Shown here piece after piece: positions 1 to 11,108 of a stretch of 64,000 nucleotides of DNA. The DNA lies in NCBI GenBank assembly GCA_038503035.1, contig JAVSML010024234.1, positions 238,826 through 302,825 on the forward strand, written 5' to 3'. This stretch comes from Crocodylus rhombifer (taxonomy: Eukaryota > Chordata > Crocodylia > Crocodylidae). How positions within the stretch are numbered: the first letter of the stretch is position 1; each line of letters starts with the position of its first letter. Made by a program: the position numbers and the translations under genes. Below the pieces are notes generated by a model. That model saw only the letters and a program-made list of their open reading frames with translations. It did no database searches and was not told the DNA's origin.

Positions 1-415
1 AAAAACCCTCTGACTGTCTCTTTTATTATTTCATCCCTCAGCTTCTCCCCTTCTGTATCCAAATAATCTTTATTAGGTGTCTGGCTGCAGCTTAACTTTT
101 ATGTGCATCTTCTGGTAAGAGTTCCCCTGGGCTTTTTAACAGTGAACCCACAGCTTCCTGGGATTTTCTTTTCTGGCCAACATACTTATAGAACCTCTTC
201 TTGTTATCTTTAAACTCTCGTCAGGTGCAGCTCATTCTTTATCTTTGCCTTCCTGATTTTGTCCCTGCATGTTCCTGCTTTCCTGGTGTGTTTCCTTAGT
301 GACCTGACCATTCTTCCATTGCCTGTATGCTTTCCTTTTGCATTCAAGGTGTTTTAGAAGATTTTTGTGCAGCCACATTGGTCTCTTGCCATTCTTCTTG
401 TGCTTCCTTTAATAG
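1..415 (-). mobile_element. old CR1-like LINE fragment (linker before RT)
   Basis: Read on the minus strand, about 20-330 gives a broken frame resembling the CR1 ORF2 linker between endonuclease and RT: a basic Arg/Lys-rich helix, then a short hydrophobic stretch, then a Glu/Lys-rich segment. Several stops interrupt it. The 330-415 part shares wording (gtgcagccacattgg-like) with 48070-48125, so both may come from one old LINE family. Similarity is judged by eye; the element is ancient and non-functional. Confidence 0.42.
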
Positions 416-790
416 AAAACAATATTCAACACAGGATAAAATCTGCTCGTGCTGTTTTTGGACATCTCTGAAATCAAGTCGTTGATGATCATGATATCAG
501 GACCAAAATCAAACTTCTTGCTTACCAAGCTGTTGTCATCCCTACCCTGTTCTATGGATCTAAAACTTGGATGACATATTGGAAATAACTGAAAGCCCTG
601 GAACATTACCATCAGCAATCTCTGTAGGAAATCCTTCATATTCATTGGAAGGACAGAAGAATGGCTCAAGCAAACTCCTCCAGCATTGAAGCCACATTCA
701 TATGGCACCAGTTCCACTGGACAGGATGTTATAAGGATATCTGAAAACTGGCTCCCAGAATAGATTCAATACACCCAGTTCACTAACAAT
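415..790 (+). mobile_element. non-LTR retrotransposon fragment, C-terminal RT-region type
   Basis: A plus-strand frame at about 420-720 carries the pattern seen at the C-terminal end of many LINE polymerases: a DDHDIRTK-type segment, then YQAVVIPTLFYG, then an LKALEHYHQQSL-type helix and a WHQFHWTG stretch. Stops lie between the blocks, so it is a pseudogene fragment. The family (RTE-, L1- or CR1-like) is not settled by eye. Confidence 0.45.
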
Positions 791-2180
791 TACCACTCTA
801 GAGGTGGCCAAAAGAAGAGACAGCTGGTAGAGTGAGGAGTTCTCTTTGGGGACATGAGGCAGCTCATCCTGGGGCTCTGGGATTTCACACCATCCTGCCT
901 CCTCCAGGGGCACATGCCCAAAATGAAGCTTCAGCCCCTCCAATCAAGGTTTGAGAAGTTCCCTCAGTGCCCCAATGGATACCATTTTGTCCAAGGTCAC
1001 CTCCTCCATCTTCCTTTCTTCATAAGGGATTTGAGGCGCGTGCCTATTCACTGCTTAAGGCAAACAACTGCCTGGATGAATAAAGGACTTGGAGCTCCAT
1101 TGCCATTAATTTGACCCATTTGTGAGCTTTTCAAATGAGTCCCTGGGTGCTATGCACCAAAGAGCTCAAATTTCAATAACCCTTGAGCACAACAGGTGCA
1201 AGGATTCCTGGTAGCAGTCTAAGATTAATTAATATGGCTAACAGGCAGAATGCTGGTGTTGTGTCCCGCCACCTGCACAGAAAAGGCATTTTTAAGAAGA
1301 GCAGTGAGTCTTATTTTTATGGTAACTTAATCTGCAGAGATTCTGAGGTGTTCCAGTGGTGCAAATAGAGTAGGGGAGTTGGGTGGGAAACTGCTCAGTA
1401 TCTTTGTATTTATATTCATTTCCTTGGGGGGCATCTAAAATACAAGTCTTGACTTGAAATTGGAAAGGATTTCATGCCTACAGCATAAGGACTGACATTC
1501 AGACTTTAAGACAACAAAGAATTCATAGGGCATACACTTTCCTTTTCCATGTGCTGAAATGGCTGTTTTATATGTATTTGGCTGAAATAAGGAGCATTAC
1601 TGTTGATTCAGGGCTTTCCTAACTCAGTTCAGATACATAAGGAAGTTTGAATTGGCTAGAACTCCCTCAGCATATGTGAGACTGAAAGTAGCTGGTTTGT
1701 AACTCAGGATCAGAAGTGAATCACAAATGTATTCATGGCACTACATCTGAAAGTTCCACTTACACCATTATGTAACAGAAAATACTGCCAGCTAACACAT
1801 TAAGGCAAATAAATCTTAAATACATCTGTATTTGATGTAAGAATATGTATTATAAGGCCAGAAATTGTTTAAGGGGTGTGTTAAAGATTAGCAGCCTCCT
1901 TTTTCCACTGGAACTCTTCACAGAGATGGTTTCCTGGTATGAGCTTTATTGCTGTTCAAAGCAAGAGGCCAGTGGAATGGTCTACAGCAAGAGTGACCTG
2001 TTACGCTGCACCATATGGGATTTTATATCTACAGTTCTCAAGCAGTCTGCAAAGGAAGCAGACGGGGAAGTTACTGAGGCATAAAGTGGCTTGCCTAAGG
2101 GCCATGTTACACAATAATTTGGGGCTGTTCCTGGAGCTCTTAACTCTTGGATTGTCTGCACATTAGCACCTGAAACTGGT
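791..2180. other. no recognisable gene
   Basis: Short open frames occur on both strands, but none has recognisable domains, and there is no repeat family I can name. Base composition is ordinary for the window. Confidence 0.5.
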
Positions 2181-2384
2181 TTTAAACATGCGTTACATAA
2201 CTCAAGTTACACTACTCCAAGGCAGGTTTATCTCTGATCTGTACTACCCAGCTCATGTTGCACTACAATGGAGCCACTCTAGGATACATCTTAGTATAAT
2301 ACCCCACCCACCACCCTCTCCTGCTGGCCTGCATCAGGCCCACCCTCCCCAGCACCCCAAATCCCCACTCACTGATCCTTACTC

Positions 2385-2560
2385 TGCCCCTTGCTTACTT
2401 GTCTGTCCTGGGGAGCAGGCAGGGAAGGGTTAACCTGCCTGCCCAGCTGCTGCTGCTGCTGCAAAGAGCTCAGCAACAGTGGTGGCCAAGCAGTCAAATT
2501 AATGTTTCCCTGCCTGCTCCCTGGAACAGACAGCTTGGACAGCCACACGTAAGTAATGCC
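2385..2560. repeat. inverted repeat (small foldback)
   Basis: Two arms of about 28 bp, near 2400-2428 and 2504-2531, are imperfect reverse complements (a gtctgtcctggggagcagg-type arm against its complement). They enclose a CTG-rich spacer. Because of the symmetry, both strands translate to similar peptides, so the open frames here are not genes. The surrounding 2180-2735 is GC-rich with no gene seen. Confidence 0.55.
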
Positions 2561-2735
2561 CTGGCAGGTGGGGAGGCAGGAGCCAGGAGCCAGGGAGGTA
2601 CCCTCATTGGCAGGGGGGCACCCTGGGGGTGCAAGAGAAGCCCAGAATGGGAGGGGGAGGGATTCATACCTTTCAGTCCTCCAAGCCCTTGCTGGCCTGA
2701 AGGGTGATTGCTTCAAGCTCATGTTAGCACTACCA

Positions 2736-2989
2736 GGGTGCATCTACATGAGATGCTAGAAGCACAGGACACTAATTCTACCGTGCATTAGTGTATCACA
2801 GCGAAAGCCATGCTAATTCGTGAATGTGCAGTGGAATTAGTCTACTGCACGTTAGTATCACCTAAGATGTGCACTAGCACTATCACGCAGTAGTGCCAAT
2901 TACAGCGCATTAAATTAGTACCTGTTATTACAGGCACTAAACTTAACACGCTGTAATTATGGAGCATTAATGCACATGTATACATGCCC
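2736..2989. mobile_element. MITE-like element with GGGTGCATCTACATG terminus
   Basis: The left end reads GGGTGCATCTACATG and the right end approximates its reverse complement. The interior is rich in short TA- and GCATTA-type inverted motifs and has no coding capacity. Related elements are at 12903, 16759, 40557 and probably the right edge of the window. The right terminus and the target duplication are not clear in this copy. Confidence 0.5.
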
Positions 2990-4817
2990 ACACTGATCAA
3001 CATCTGAGCAGCTCACAGTGTGTAAGGTGTAACAAGGCCCTAAGGTCACCCAGCAGCCTGTGGCAGAGTCAAGTAGAAAACCTAGCTCTCCAGGAATGGT
3101 TGGTTTTATTGGCCCTGGGGTGTCAAAAATATGGCTTACAGACTGGATCCAGCCTGTGGAGGTAGACCAGCTGGGCTTCTGCTTGCAGCCGCCAGCAGCA
3201 AAGGATTTAGGATTGGTATTGCCACTTAACTCCCATTGCCACAGACTAGAGCTGCTGTAGCCACAGAACCAGAACTCAGAGAATGAAGACCACCACTGAA
3301 TTTTGGAGTTTTAATCACCATTATCTGCTAAAATTAGTAGTAGTTGGTGAAGGGGTTTGACTGGCAGCAGCATTAAGTCCTTATCTGCTGTTGCCAATAC
3401 AGTGGGCTCACAGCTATGGCAAAAAACTCCATGGGGCTACATGTGGCCCACAAAACGCCCCACAGTGTGAATCCGGCCCACCAATTCATCTGACTTTGAG
3501 AACTGTGTATTGGCCTGTTGTACCCGCTTGCCCTGCCCCTTTAATAAAACACCGTTACCAAAGATAAGTTGCTATTAGGGCAATGAACTTCCTTCCTAAC
3601 AGAAGCTGGTTTTTGCTGTTTGTCTCAGTAGAATATTGCATTTACAGGTCCTTGGCAAATGATGGCCCCAATTCACGCTGATGCTGGTTTGAGCCAATGT
3701 ATAAACCTGTTGAGGCAAAGTAGTGAATGCAGCCTGACTCTTCCTGGCGCCATACTGATGTAATCCTACTAACTCCAGCAATGCTATTCCTGTAGTTGGA
3801 TTCAGTGTTTCTACTTTCACATTTTTTATTATGTTTAGGTAGTTTGGGGCTCCCTCAGGTGTTTTCCTCCTGTGTAGGTTTTTTTCTTGTTAGATGTATG
3901 TTTCCTAAAAAAGTCTGACTTTATTCAAACTCTCAGACTCACCCAATGATATTTTGCCTTGTAAATCACTCCACAGTCCAACCTTTGTATATCCATGTGT
4001 GCCCAAAGGTGTGTATGTGGCAGGTTACATAGCATACTGTACTGTATAATATAATGGGGTACTGCAGCCTGCACAGGTAGAGAAACTGAAGCACAGATAC
4101 CATCTGTGTGAAGGGGGGAATTAAGAAAATGTAGTTTTTCTGTTTTACAATTGTTTGCTTATTTTATAAGCATCCCGTTTTCCACTCTATTTTTAAATGT
4201 GAATGCTGTTTTTCTAGATATTTGGAGGCAACCTGTGGGTAAGTTCAAGGAATCCAAAGCAGAAACAAAGGTCCTATTACTTCATTCCTGGATGGACAGC
4301 AATTCCTCCTGCAGGGCTGAGTTTTCAAACTCCTTTTCATGTTGAATTTCCTAAATAGGCCTGGCTGAAACAGCTAGAAGCTAGCACACAAATTGTTCGT
4401 TCCACAGACGTTTTGTTTCTGGGCACCAGAAGTCTTAGTCCCTCTGCCTATTCCTCTGTTGTCAGTCAGCTAGGAGGGACCTTGATTGCCTACCTTTGCA
4501 CCTTCAAATTCATCGTCTTCTCACTGTGGCACTGATATTTGGCACCCAAGCCTACTCCTCCCTGTCTTTCTCCCCGACCCCCAACAGAGTGAATTGTATG
4601 GTGTAACAGGGGTCCCTAATCCCTGTTACTTGGATGGAGTAGGTGCGGTGCAACAGAGGCCATGCTGTAGGGTGCAAATTGTAGAGAAGCTGGTTGCAGA
4701 GCTTTTAGTCTGCTTGCAGAGAGGCAAGCCGCAGGTGCAGGCCCCAGAGAGGCAGGCTCCAAAACAATCACCCTGGTGAAAAAGAATCCCTCTGCCCCAT
4801 TGCGAAAAGGGAACCTG
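2990..4817. other. no gene; possible hAT-type repeat at 3115-3520
   Basis: The segment 3115-3520 starts with a ggggtgtcaaa-type sequence and ends with a ggcccaccaa..ctgactttgag sequence. These look like the ends of common vertebrate non-autonomous hAT repeats, but I could not match terminal repeats. The rest (3520-4817) contains only short frames without recognisable domains. Confidence 0.35.
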
Positions 4818-4825
4818 GTGACTGC

Positions 4826-5771
4826 TAGGCCTGTGTGAAGCAGGTAATATTTGCTTTGGATTCAGATTTGGCCAATTCAGGGGACGATGATTCGAATCAC
4901 CATCCCAAATCAATTCAGCCGAATCTGATCCGGAGATTCGGTTGCAGCCAAATCATCCAATTCTCTGAGTCGGCCCCATCCCACGCCTACTCAGCCATGA
5001 GTCCCCTGACCCTGCCTGCTCTCCCAGCCCCACCCATGGGTGTCCCACCCTCCTCAGCTCCCAGCCCTTTAAAAAAAGAAAAGCCCCGATTCACTGGCTG
5101 CTGCCAGGCAGGGGGGGTGATCCCCGCTGCCCCACACTTCCCACACTGTGTGGGGGGGCTCTGCCACAAGGCCACAGAAGCCCCAGGCCGCTGCAGCATC
5201 CAGTGAGTGGGGGCTTTTTCTTTTTTTTTTAAAGGGCCAGGAGCTGGGGCGGGAGGGACAGCAATGGTGGGGGGGGTCAGAGGGCTAGTGGCAGAGCCCC
5301 CCCACATGGTGTGGGGCAGTGGGGGACAGTGGGAATTGCCCCCCCACACACACCTGGCAGCAGCTGGTGAGTTGGGGATTTTTTTTTAAGAGCTGGGAGC
5401 TGGGGCAGGTGGGGCAGCCAGGCAGCTGGGAGAGTGGGCAAGGTTTGGAGGGTACTCAGGGGGGCTGGGAGACCAGGCAGGGGATGGGGCCTGGCAGGGG
5501 TCCCCACCATGGTCCCCTCTCCTTTCCTCCAGCCCTTCCTCCCCCCCCACCCCCTCCTTACCAGCATGGAGTCTGGGTCCAGCTCCCTGCTGCAGCCAGT
5601 GGGGACTGCCCAAATTGCCAAAGCTCGCTGAATCTTTTCCAGATCAGTTCAGAGAGCTTTGAATTGATTTGGACCTTTTAATTGGTCTCCTGATTCAATT
5701 CAGATTCAGACACCGAATCAGGCCGAGTCTCCTCCAAATCGAATCAGCACCGGAAGCGTCGCACAGCCCTA
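4826..5771. mobile_element. non-autonomous hAT-like foldback element, family A copy 1 (946 bp)
   Basis: The ends are inverted repeats, TAGGCCTGTGTGAAGC at left and the complement of TAGGGCTGTGCGACGC at right. A perfect 8-bp direct duplication GTGACTGC lies at 4818-4825 and 5772-5779. Eight-base duplications and T/CAGG termini are typical of hAT transposases. Subterminal stretches are rich in GAATC/GATTC motifs in opposite orientations, and the GC-rich middle is itself partly palindromic. No transposase is encoded. Copies at 51996 and 53744 share termini and the GATTC-rich subterminal blocks. Confidence 0.85.
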
Positions 5772-5779
5772 GTGACTGC

Positions 5780-6083
5780 CTAGATAAGTATTCAGGCCCA
5801 GATGCTCGCAGAAAAAGGAGTTTTGCAGAGAGAGTTTCACAGACATGAATTGTTTATGTTTCTCTCTGAGTTTGTGTTGGCCGACAGGCATGATTGGCTA
5901 GAAGCAGAGTGTGGAAGCCAGGAGGAGCACCCTGGGGAAGGTGCTGAGAGTTCGTTAAGTGGGCTTGCAGCCAAAAGCTATAGGCCTGAGGGGCAGAGAG
6001 AGAGGGACTGGGGTGGTTTCTATGGGCCCTAAGTGAGGAGAGACTAAAAGTGAAGATGTTTTTGACCTTTATTTTTTTAAGTT
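5780..6083. other. no gene seen
   Basis: A unique-looking spacer between the hAT copy and the CR1. It has one 76-codon plus frame without recognisable features. Confidence 0.5.
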
Positions 6084-7296
6084 CTACCCTAGTTTTTTAA
6101 TGAGAGTGGGGTGAGAGACCATGTCAAAGCCCTTCCTAAAATCCAGAAAGACTGCATCCACTGCTACCCCTGCATCTAAGGATTTGGTGACCTGGTCATA
6201 GAAAGCCACCAGGTTGGTCTGACAGGACCTGCCTCTAATGAACCCATGTTGGTTGTCCCTAAACATAATCTCCCCTGATGGCCCCTCATGGATGTGTGCC
6301 AGGATAATTCTCTCAAAAAGCTTACCCAGGACCGAGGTAAGACTAACTGGCCTATAGTTTCCTGAGTCCTCCTTTCTCCCTTTTTTGAAAATGGAAACCA
6401 CTTTGGCCCTTTTCCAGTCCTCTGGCACCACACCAGAGTACCATGAGTGCTCGTAAGGCCATGCCAGGGGTCCCACAATGACCTCAGCTAATTCCCTTGG
6501 CACTCTGGGGTGGGGATCGTCCAGACCAGCTGATTTAAAAACATCCAGTCCTTCCAGATGTTCCCCGACTAGATCCTCACTGACCCTTGGCCTGGGTGCG
6601 CCTCCCCTGGGGCCTGAGGGGATCCTGGTAGAGGGGCTGATTCGGTCCCTGCTCAGGAAAATGGAGGCAAAGAAATTGTTAAATAGGTTAGGTTTGTTGT
6701 CCGGTGTGACGGCCAGATTTCCTAGTGTGTCCTGCAGGGGCCCCATGTTACCCGGTACCTTCTTTTCCCCCCCTAAGTATTTAAAAAAGGACTTCTTGTT
6801 GTCCTTGATCTGGGTAGCTAGTCCCAGCTCCATCTCCGCCTTGGCCTTCCTGACTGCCCCCCCACTGCCCTGAGCAACCAAAGTATAGTCCTCCCTGGTG
6901 ATGACCCCTCCCTAACATTGGGTGTACGCCTCCTTTTTAGCTAGGAGACATTCCCGTATGCTTTTGGTGAGCTGTGGGGGCTTTTGCGCCCTCTTGCTCC
7001 CTTTGATCCGTGTTGGGATTACCTCTCTTTGGGCTTAGAGGATCGTCTCCTTAAGGAGCGACCACTTTTCTTGGACACCCAACTCCACTCCCCTCCGGGA
7101 CCTCAGTGCCTCCCTGACTATTCTCCTTAGCTCATTGAAGTCTGCCCTCCTAAAGTCCAGGGCTGCTGCTGTGCTGCAGGCCCTTGACACCCTGCACTGG
7201 ATGGTGAATTCCAGCAGGTGATGATCGCTGTCACCCAAGTGGTCGAGCACCTGCAGCCCCCTCAGCAGGTCGTCACCCGTGGCCAGCACCAGGCTC
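6084..7296 (-). mobile_element. CR1 LINE, inverted 5' segment (endonuclease end to mid RT)
   Basis: The minus strand reads from the end of the CR1 endonuclease (SDHH catalytic-site block near 7220) through the linker to RT. An open frame of 265 codons (6881-6084) contains the FKKGRKE..NYRPVSLTSVLGK block, the QHGFIRGRSC block and the first catalytic Asp in FLDFRKGFD, and stops short of the second catalytic box. The segment is directly joined to a plus-oriented CR1 3' end at about 7296. This is the order expected if a single insertion suffered twin priming, with internal RT sequence deleted. Two separate insertions are the alternative. Not functional. Confidence 0.85.
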
Positions 7297-7498
7297 AGGG
7301 TGGCTAGGATCTGAACCCAACTTCCAAGGGAAGTGGTGCTGGCTCTTACCTTGGGGGTCTTTAAGAGGAAGCTTGACGATTACCTAGCTGGGGTCATTTG
7401 AGCCCAGTTTTCTCTCCTGCTCAGGGCAGGAAGTCGGACTAGAAGATCTACAAGGTCCCTTCTGACCCTACATCTATGAATCTGTGAATCTATGAGAC
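7296..7498 (+). mobile_element. CR1 LINE 3' end
   Basis: The plus strand begins within the last coding block (a gtggctaggatctg..ccaacttcc stretch) and continues through the end of ORF2 and the short 3' UTR. It finishes with the repeated ctatgaat-type octamer that ends CR1 elements. It belongs with the inverted segment on its left. Confidence 0.85.
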
Positions 7499-7929
7499 CA
7501 TCCAGTGATAAGCAGGGCAGAGTGAGGCACTCTACTTTCTGAGGGCAGCCTTCCAAATCAATTTAAATTTCCCTGGAAGGTGTAGCAGGCAAAGACAGGA
7601 CAGGACACTAGTGAGACTTAGTTACAAGTTGGCCTAGTGTGGTCACAAAGGGACACCAAAGCAACCTTTAGTTTAGGGACAGACATTCAAAAAGCCTGGG
7701 CCTGAATTGATTCAGTAATTGCAGGTTAGTTTAATCTGCATACATTGAACCGATTTACAAGTGATTGACTCCAGAAATGCAGCCACGTGCCTGCAGTGGC
7801 TCAGGCTAGAAGCCAGGGAGTGCTAGAGGAGCCCTCCCTTCCCTTATACAATAGCCACAGGGCTGGAGGGAAGCTGCCTTGGGGGGTGTGGCCAGGCCCC
7901 CCTTAGGCTGCTGAGAATGATTGGGTGGG
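7499..7929. other. no gene; possible outer arm of the palindrome
   Basis: No frame of interest. Part of it (7670-7770, a TTTAGTTTAGG..ggttagtttaat sequence) weakly resembles the complement of 10215-10335, so it may be the left terminal part of the foldback element that follows. The match is too weak to fix ends. Confidence 0.3.
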
Positions 7930-10230
7930 GTTTAAACCCCCACCCTGGGCTGAAGGGACCCCAGCCAGGCGTGCCCGGAGTGTGGAGAAGCAGCCCTTGC
8001 CAGGCTTGTCCATGAGGCTGGACAATGGCCTGGGCAGCACCTCAGGCAAAAGGGGGCAGGGAGGTGGATTACACTCCTCTGTCTCCCTTCTTGGGCATGG
8101 GCACAGGGACCCCTGCCTGGCTTTCCCATTCTGCTGGGCATTGTGCAGCAGGGAGCCTGGTCAGAGCCAGCCAACATGGTCCTGCCATCTGCCCAGGGCT
8201 GTGGGACTCAGCCCCACTGACCTGCAGGTGCTGCCGAGCATGAATGTGGAGTAGCTAGTCCAGGTTGGGCCATGGAGACCAGGCCTTTCTCAGTGGCTTG
8301 GCTTGGGGTTGCAGGAGCTGCACAAACAGATTGCTCCCAGCTCCCTGGCTGGGCAGAGCTGTCACAGAGCCGCAGCCAGCTGGGAAAGGCCTGGCAGGGA
8401 TGCCGTGGGCAGAGCCATGGGGGCAGAGCCCTCCCCAGCCAGCTGCGGCTGCATGACAACACAGCCTGGCAGCATGGGTTGCCTGACCCAGAGGTGCCAG
8501 CAGGCCCCAAGCTCAAATGCATGCAGCCCCTGCCACACCCTTGCAGCTGCACCACAAGCTGCATGCTGGCCAGGGCTGGGGCGGCTGTTCTGCCTCCTTT
8601 ATCTCCAGCTGCTGCTGCCACTGCCCCTGCTGCACCGCTCAAGGTGAGTGAGCGGGAAGCTTCAGCCCAGTGGCTTTTGCCCAGCACACAGAGCTCTGGC
8701 TTTAGCTCCTGGATGTCTTCCACCTGCTCCGCCTACGTGGTGCAATGAGCAGCCCCTGAGGGTGGGCAGAGCAGGTGGAAGGTGGGTGAGAGCTGAAGCC
8801 AGATCTCCATCCACTGGGCAGAAGCCATGGGACTAAAGCTTTCCCTTCCCCCCAAGCAGCACAGCAGGGGCAGGAGTGGAAGGGCAAGAAGCTGCATGCT
8901 GTCTGGGCCCAGTAGGGTTGATCTGCTTCCCTCACCTCCAGTTGCAGCTCATGCTCCTGCCATGCCATGCAGCACCACCCAGGGTGGGTGGAAACTTCAG
9001 CCTGGCGACTTCTGCCCAGTGCATGGAGATCCACCTCCAGCTCTTGACCTCTTTCCACCTGCTCCACCCACCCGCAGGGGCTGCTTATCGCACTGGGTGG
9101 GCAGAGCAGATGGAAGGCATCCAGGACCTGGAGCCAGAGCTCCATGTGCTGGGCAGAAGCCGCCAGGCTGAAGCTTCCCATCCATCTTCCCACCCAAAGC
9201 AGCATGGCAGGGCCAACAGTGGTGCCAGCTGAAGGCAAGGGAGGCAGATCAGCCCTGACAGCCCTGGCCAGTGCGCAGCTTATGGTGCAGCTGCAGCCGC
9301 TGGGTGCTGCACAGGACAGGGGGAGTGGAGGCAGCTGTGGACATATGAGCCCCTGCAGCAGGTGGCTGCTGGGCTCAGGGCCCACTGGTGCCTCTGAGCC
9401 AGCCTAGGCAGCCTGCTGCCTGGCCAACCACCACCCATGCTGCTGGGCTGGGCTTTCACGCAGTCACAGCCAGCTGGAAAGGGCCTTGCCCCCACAGCCC
9501 TGGTCGGCCTGGGCCCTTCCTAGCCAGCTGTGGCTGCGTGACAGCCCCACCCAGCCTGGGCGCAGGAAGCCAGGAGCAATCTGACTGCATAGCTCCCACT
9601 GGCCTGAGCCCACTGGGAATGGCCCATCCCCTGTGGTGCAGCCTGGGCTGGCCCCTCCATGCCTGCCCGCTGCAGCATCTGCAGGTCAGCTGGTCTCAGC
9701 CCCACAGCTCCAGCCATGGGAGAGGTAGGCAGATGTGGACCATGCTGTCCAGCTCTGGCTATGTCCCCTCCCCTGTTGCTGGAGTGGGGAGGGGTGGAAT
9801 GCCTGACAGGGGCTGCTCTGCCCTGGCCAGGCAGACCTCGGCTGCCGGTGGAACAGGGGACAGAGTAGGAGATTAAATCCCCCTCCCTTTCCCTGTTTGC
9901 TTCAGGCTGCAAATGGGGCTGGCCATGCCACCTGCCACCTGCCCCCCCCCGAACCTCACCCCCCACTGTCACTTGAGCAGCAAAATGGGGAATGCCTGAC
10001 AGAGGTTGTTACACCTTGGCCAACCAGACCCTGGCTTCAGTCTCCCAGTGGGAGAGGGGAGGGGAATAAACCCCCTCCATGCTCCCTTTGCCTCAGGGGC
10101 CCATGCTGGGCCAGTATCTGGTCATGCCCCTACTTCTGCTCTGGCTAGAAAACAGAGGGGTGGGGCCAGCCCTACTCTCTGGAGCAGAGAGCACAGCCCA
10201 GCCCAGGGATACTGGGGGTGTATGATTTAA
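7930..10230. repeat. large GC-rich palindrome with nested palindromes
   Basis: Reverse-complement pairing by eye: 8170-8245 pairs with 9660-9755, 8300-8510 with 9370-9600, and 8050-8160 with 9780-9920, all around a centre near 8955. Inside lie two tandem smaller palindromes, 8640-8850 (centre about 8750) and 8985-9190 (centre about 9087), built from the same roughly 90-bp arm, which therefore occurs four times. The right arm is followed by a partial duplicate at 9960-10110. Long open frames on both strands, up to 227 codons, are by-products of symmetry and high GC. It is probably a non-autonomous foldback transposon of the same kind as the family A hAT copies. Confidence 0.7.
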
Positions 10231-10390
10231 CTTAAACTAGGAAGGGGTCTGGGACAGAAGTTCTATAAACCAGTTTGACCCAAATCAGTTAAGTCTGATA
10301 TTGCATTCAAGACTTGAAGCTTTGTTAAAGACCAGAAATGCCAGACAACAGCATCAGGTTAGTCCAAAGAAACACACTCAGAACTGCATT

Positions 10391-11108
10391 TAGGGCTGTG
10401 CTAAACACGTTCGTTTCGTTTCAACGTCTGTTTCACCATTTTGAAGGAATGGTGTTTTGTTTCATCATTTCATGTTGTTTCAAAGCACTGTCCTGTTTCA
10501 TTTTGTTGAAACTGTGTTGCTGTTTCGACAAGTTTCGCTGTTTTGCCCATAGGCTATAATGGGGAATCATAAAAATGCCTAAAACTTTGTCATTTCTTGC
10601 CTGATTTGGATGAAAATTGCAGGGATGGTAGCCCCTCCTGAGTGCATGAAGCCTGTCAAGTTTAAATGAGATAGGTACAGAGGTTTCTAGGAAATTTCAC
10701 CTCAAACTCTTTAAAGCAAAACTTGTGACACTTGCTGGTAGGGGCCGCCTCCTCCCATCTGACATGCAGATCCGGGAGCCTGCACCCCTGGGAGGGCTGC
10801 AGAGCTGTGCCAGGCTCCTCTTGTGGGTGCAGCCCCCCCCAATCTGTGCATCACATGAGAGGAGATTGCCACTGCTGCCTGGGATTGGCACTGAGCACTG
10901 CACTGTAAGGAGTCCAGTGCAGCCCTCCTGCCGTGAGGAGGCTGCCACTGCTGGCACTGAAGCCAAGTAAGCCCAGCTTCAAAACTCAAAACATTTTGAA
11001 ATGTTTTGAGCGCCCTTGTTTTGTTTCAAAGCTGTTTCGAAGCCTTTTGTTTTATTTTGATGTCACTGTTTTGAGCATGAAACACCCGGCGAAATTTCAC
11101 ACAGCCCT
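10391..11108. mobile_element. non-autonomous hAT-like element, family B copy 1
   Basis: The left end TAGGGCTGTGCTAAACACG and right end ..TTTCACACAGCCCT are inverted repeats. Subterminal arms are rich in GTTTCGTTTCA and TGAAAC motifs. The flanks ACTGCATT (10383-10390) and ACTGCATA (11109-11116) agree at 7 of 8 bases, consistent with a hAT 8-bp target duplication. The interior has no transposase. A partner half copy lies at 61254-61739 in the opposite orientation. Confidence 0.72.

Noticed and set aside
2440..2465. CTG/CAG run as a polyglutamine gene segment
   Set aside because: Four to five repeats within a short palindrome and no supporting gene structure.
6084..6881. 265-codon minus frame as a host gene
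   Set aside because: All its blocks are CR1 RT blocks in order, and it is joined to a CR1 3' end.
8702..9385. 227-codon frame and its overlapping partners as coding genes
   Set aside because: They lie in a GC-rich palindrome, where symmetry makes open frames on both strands.
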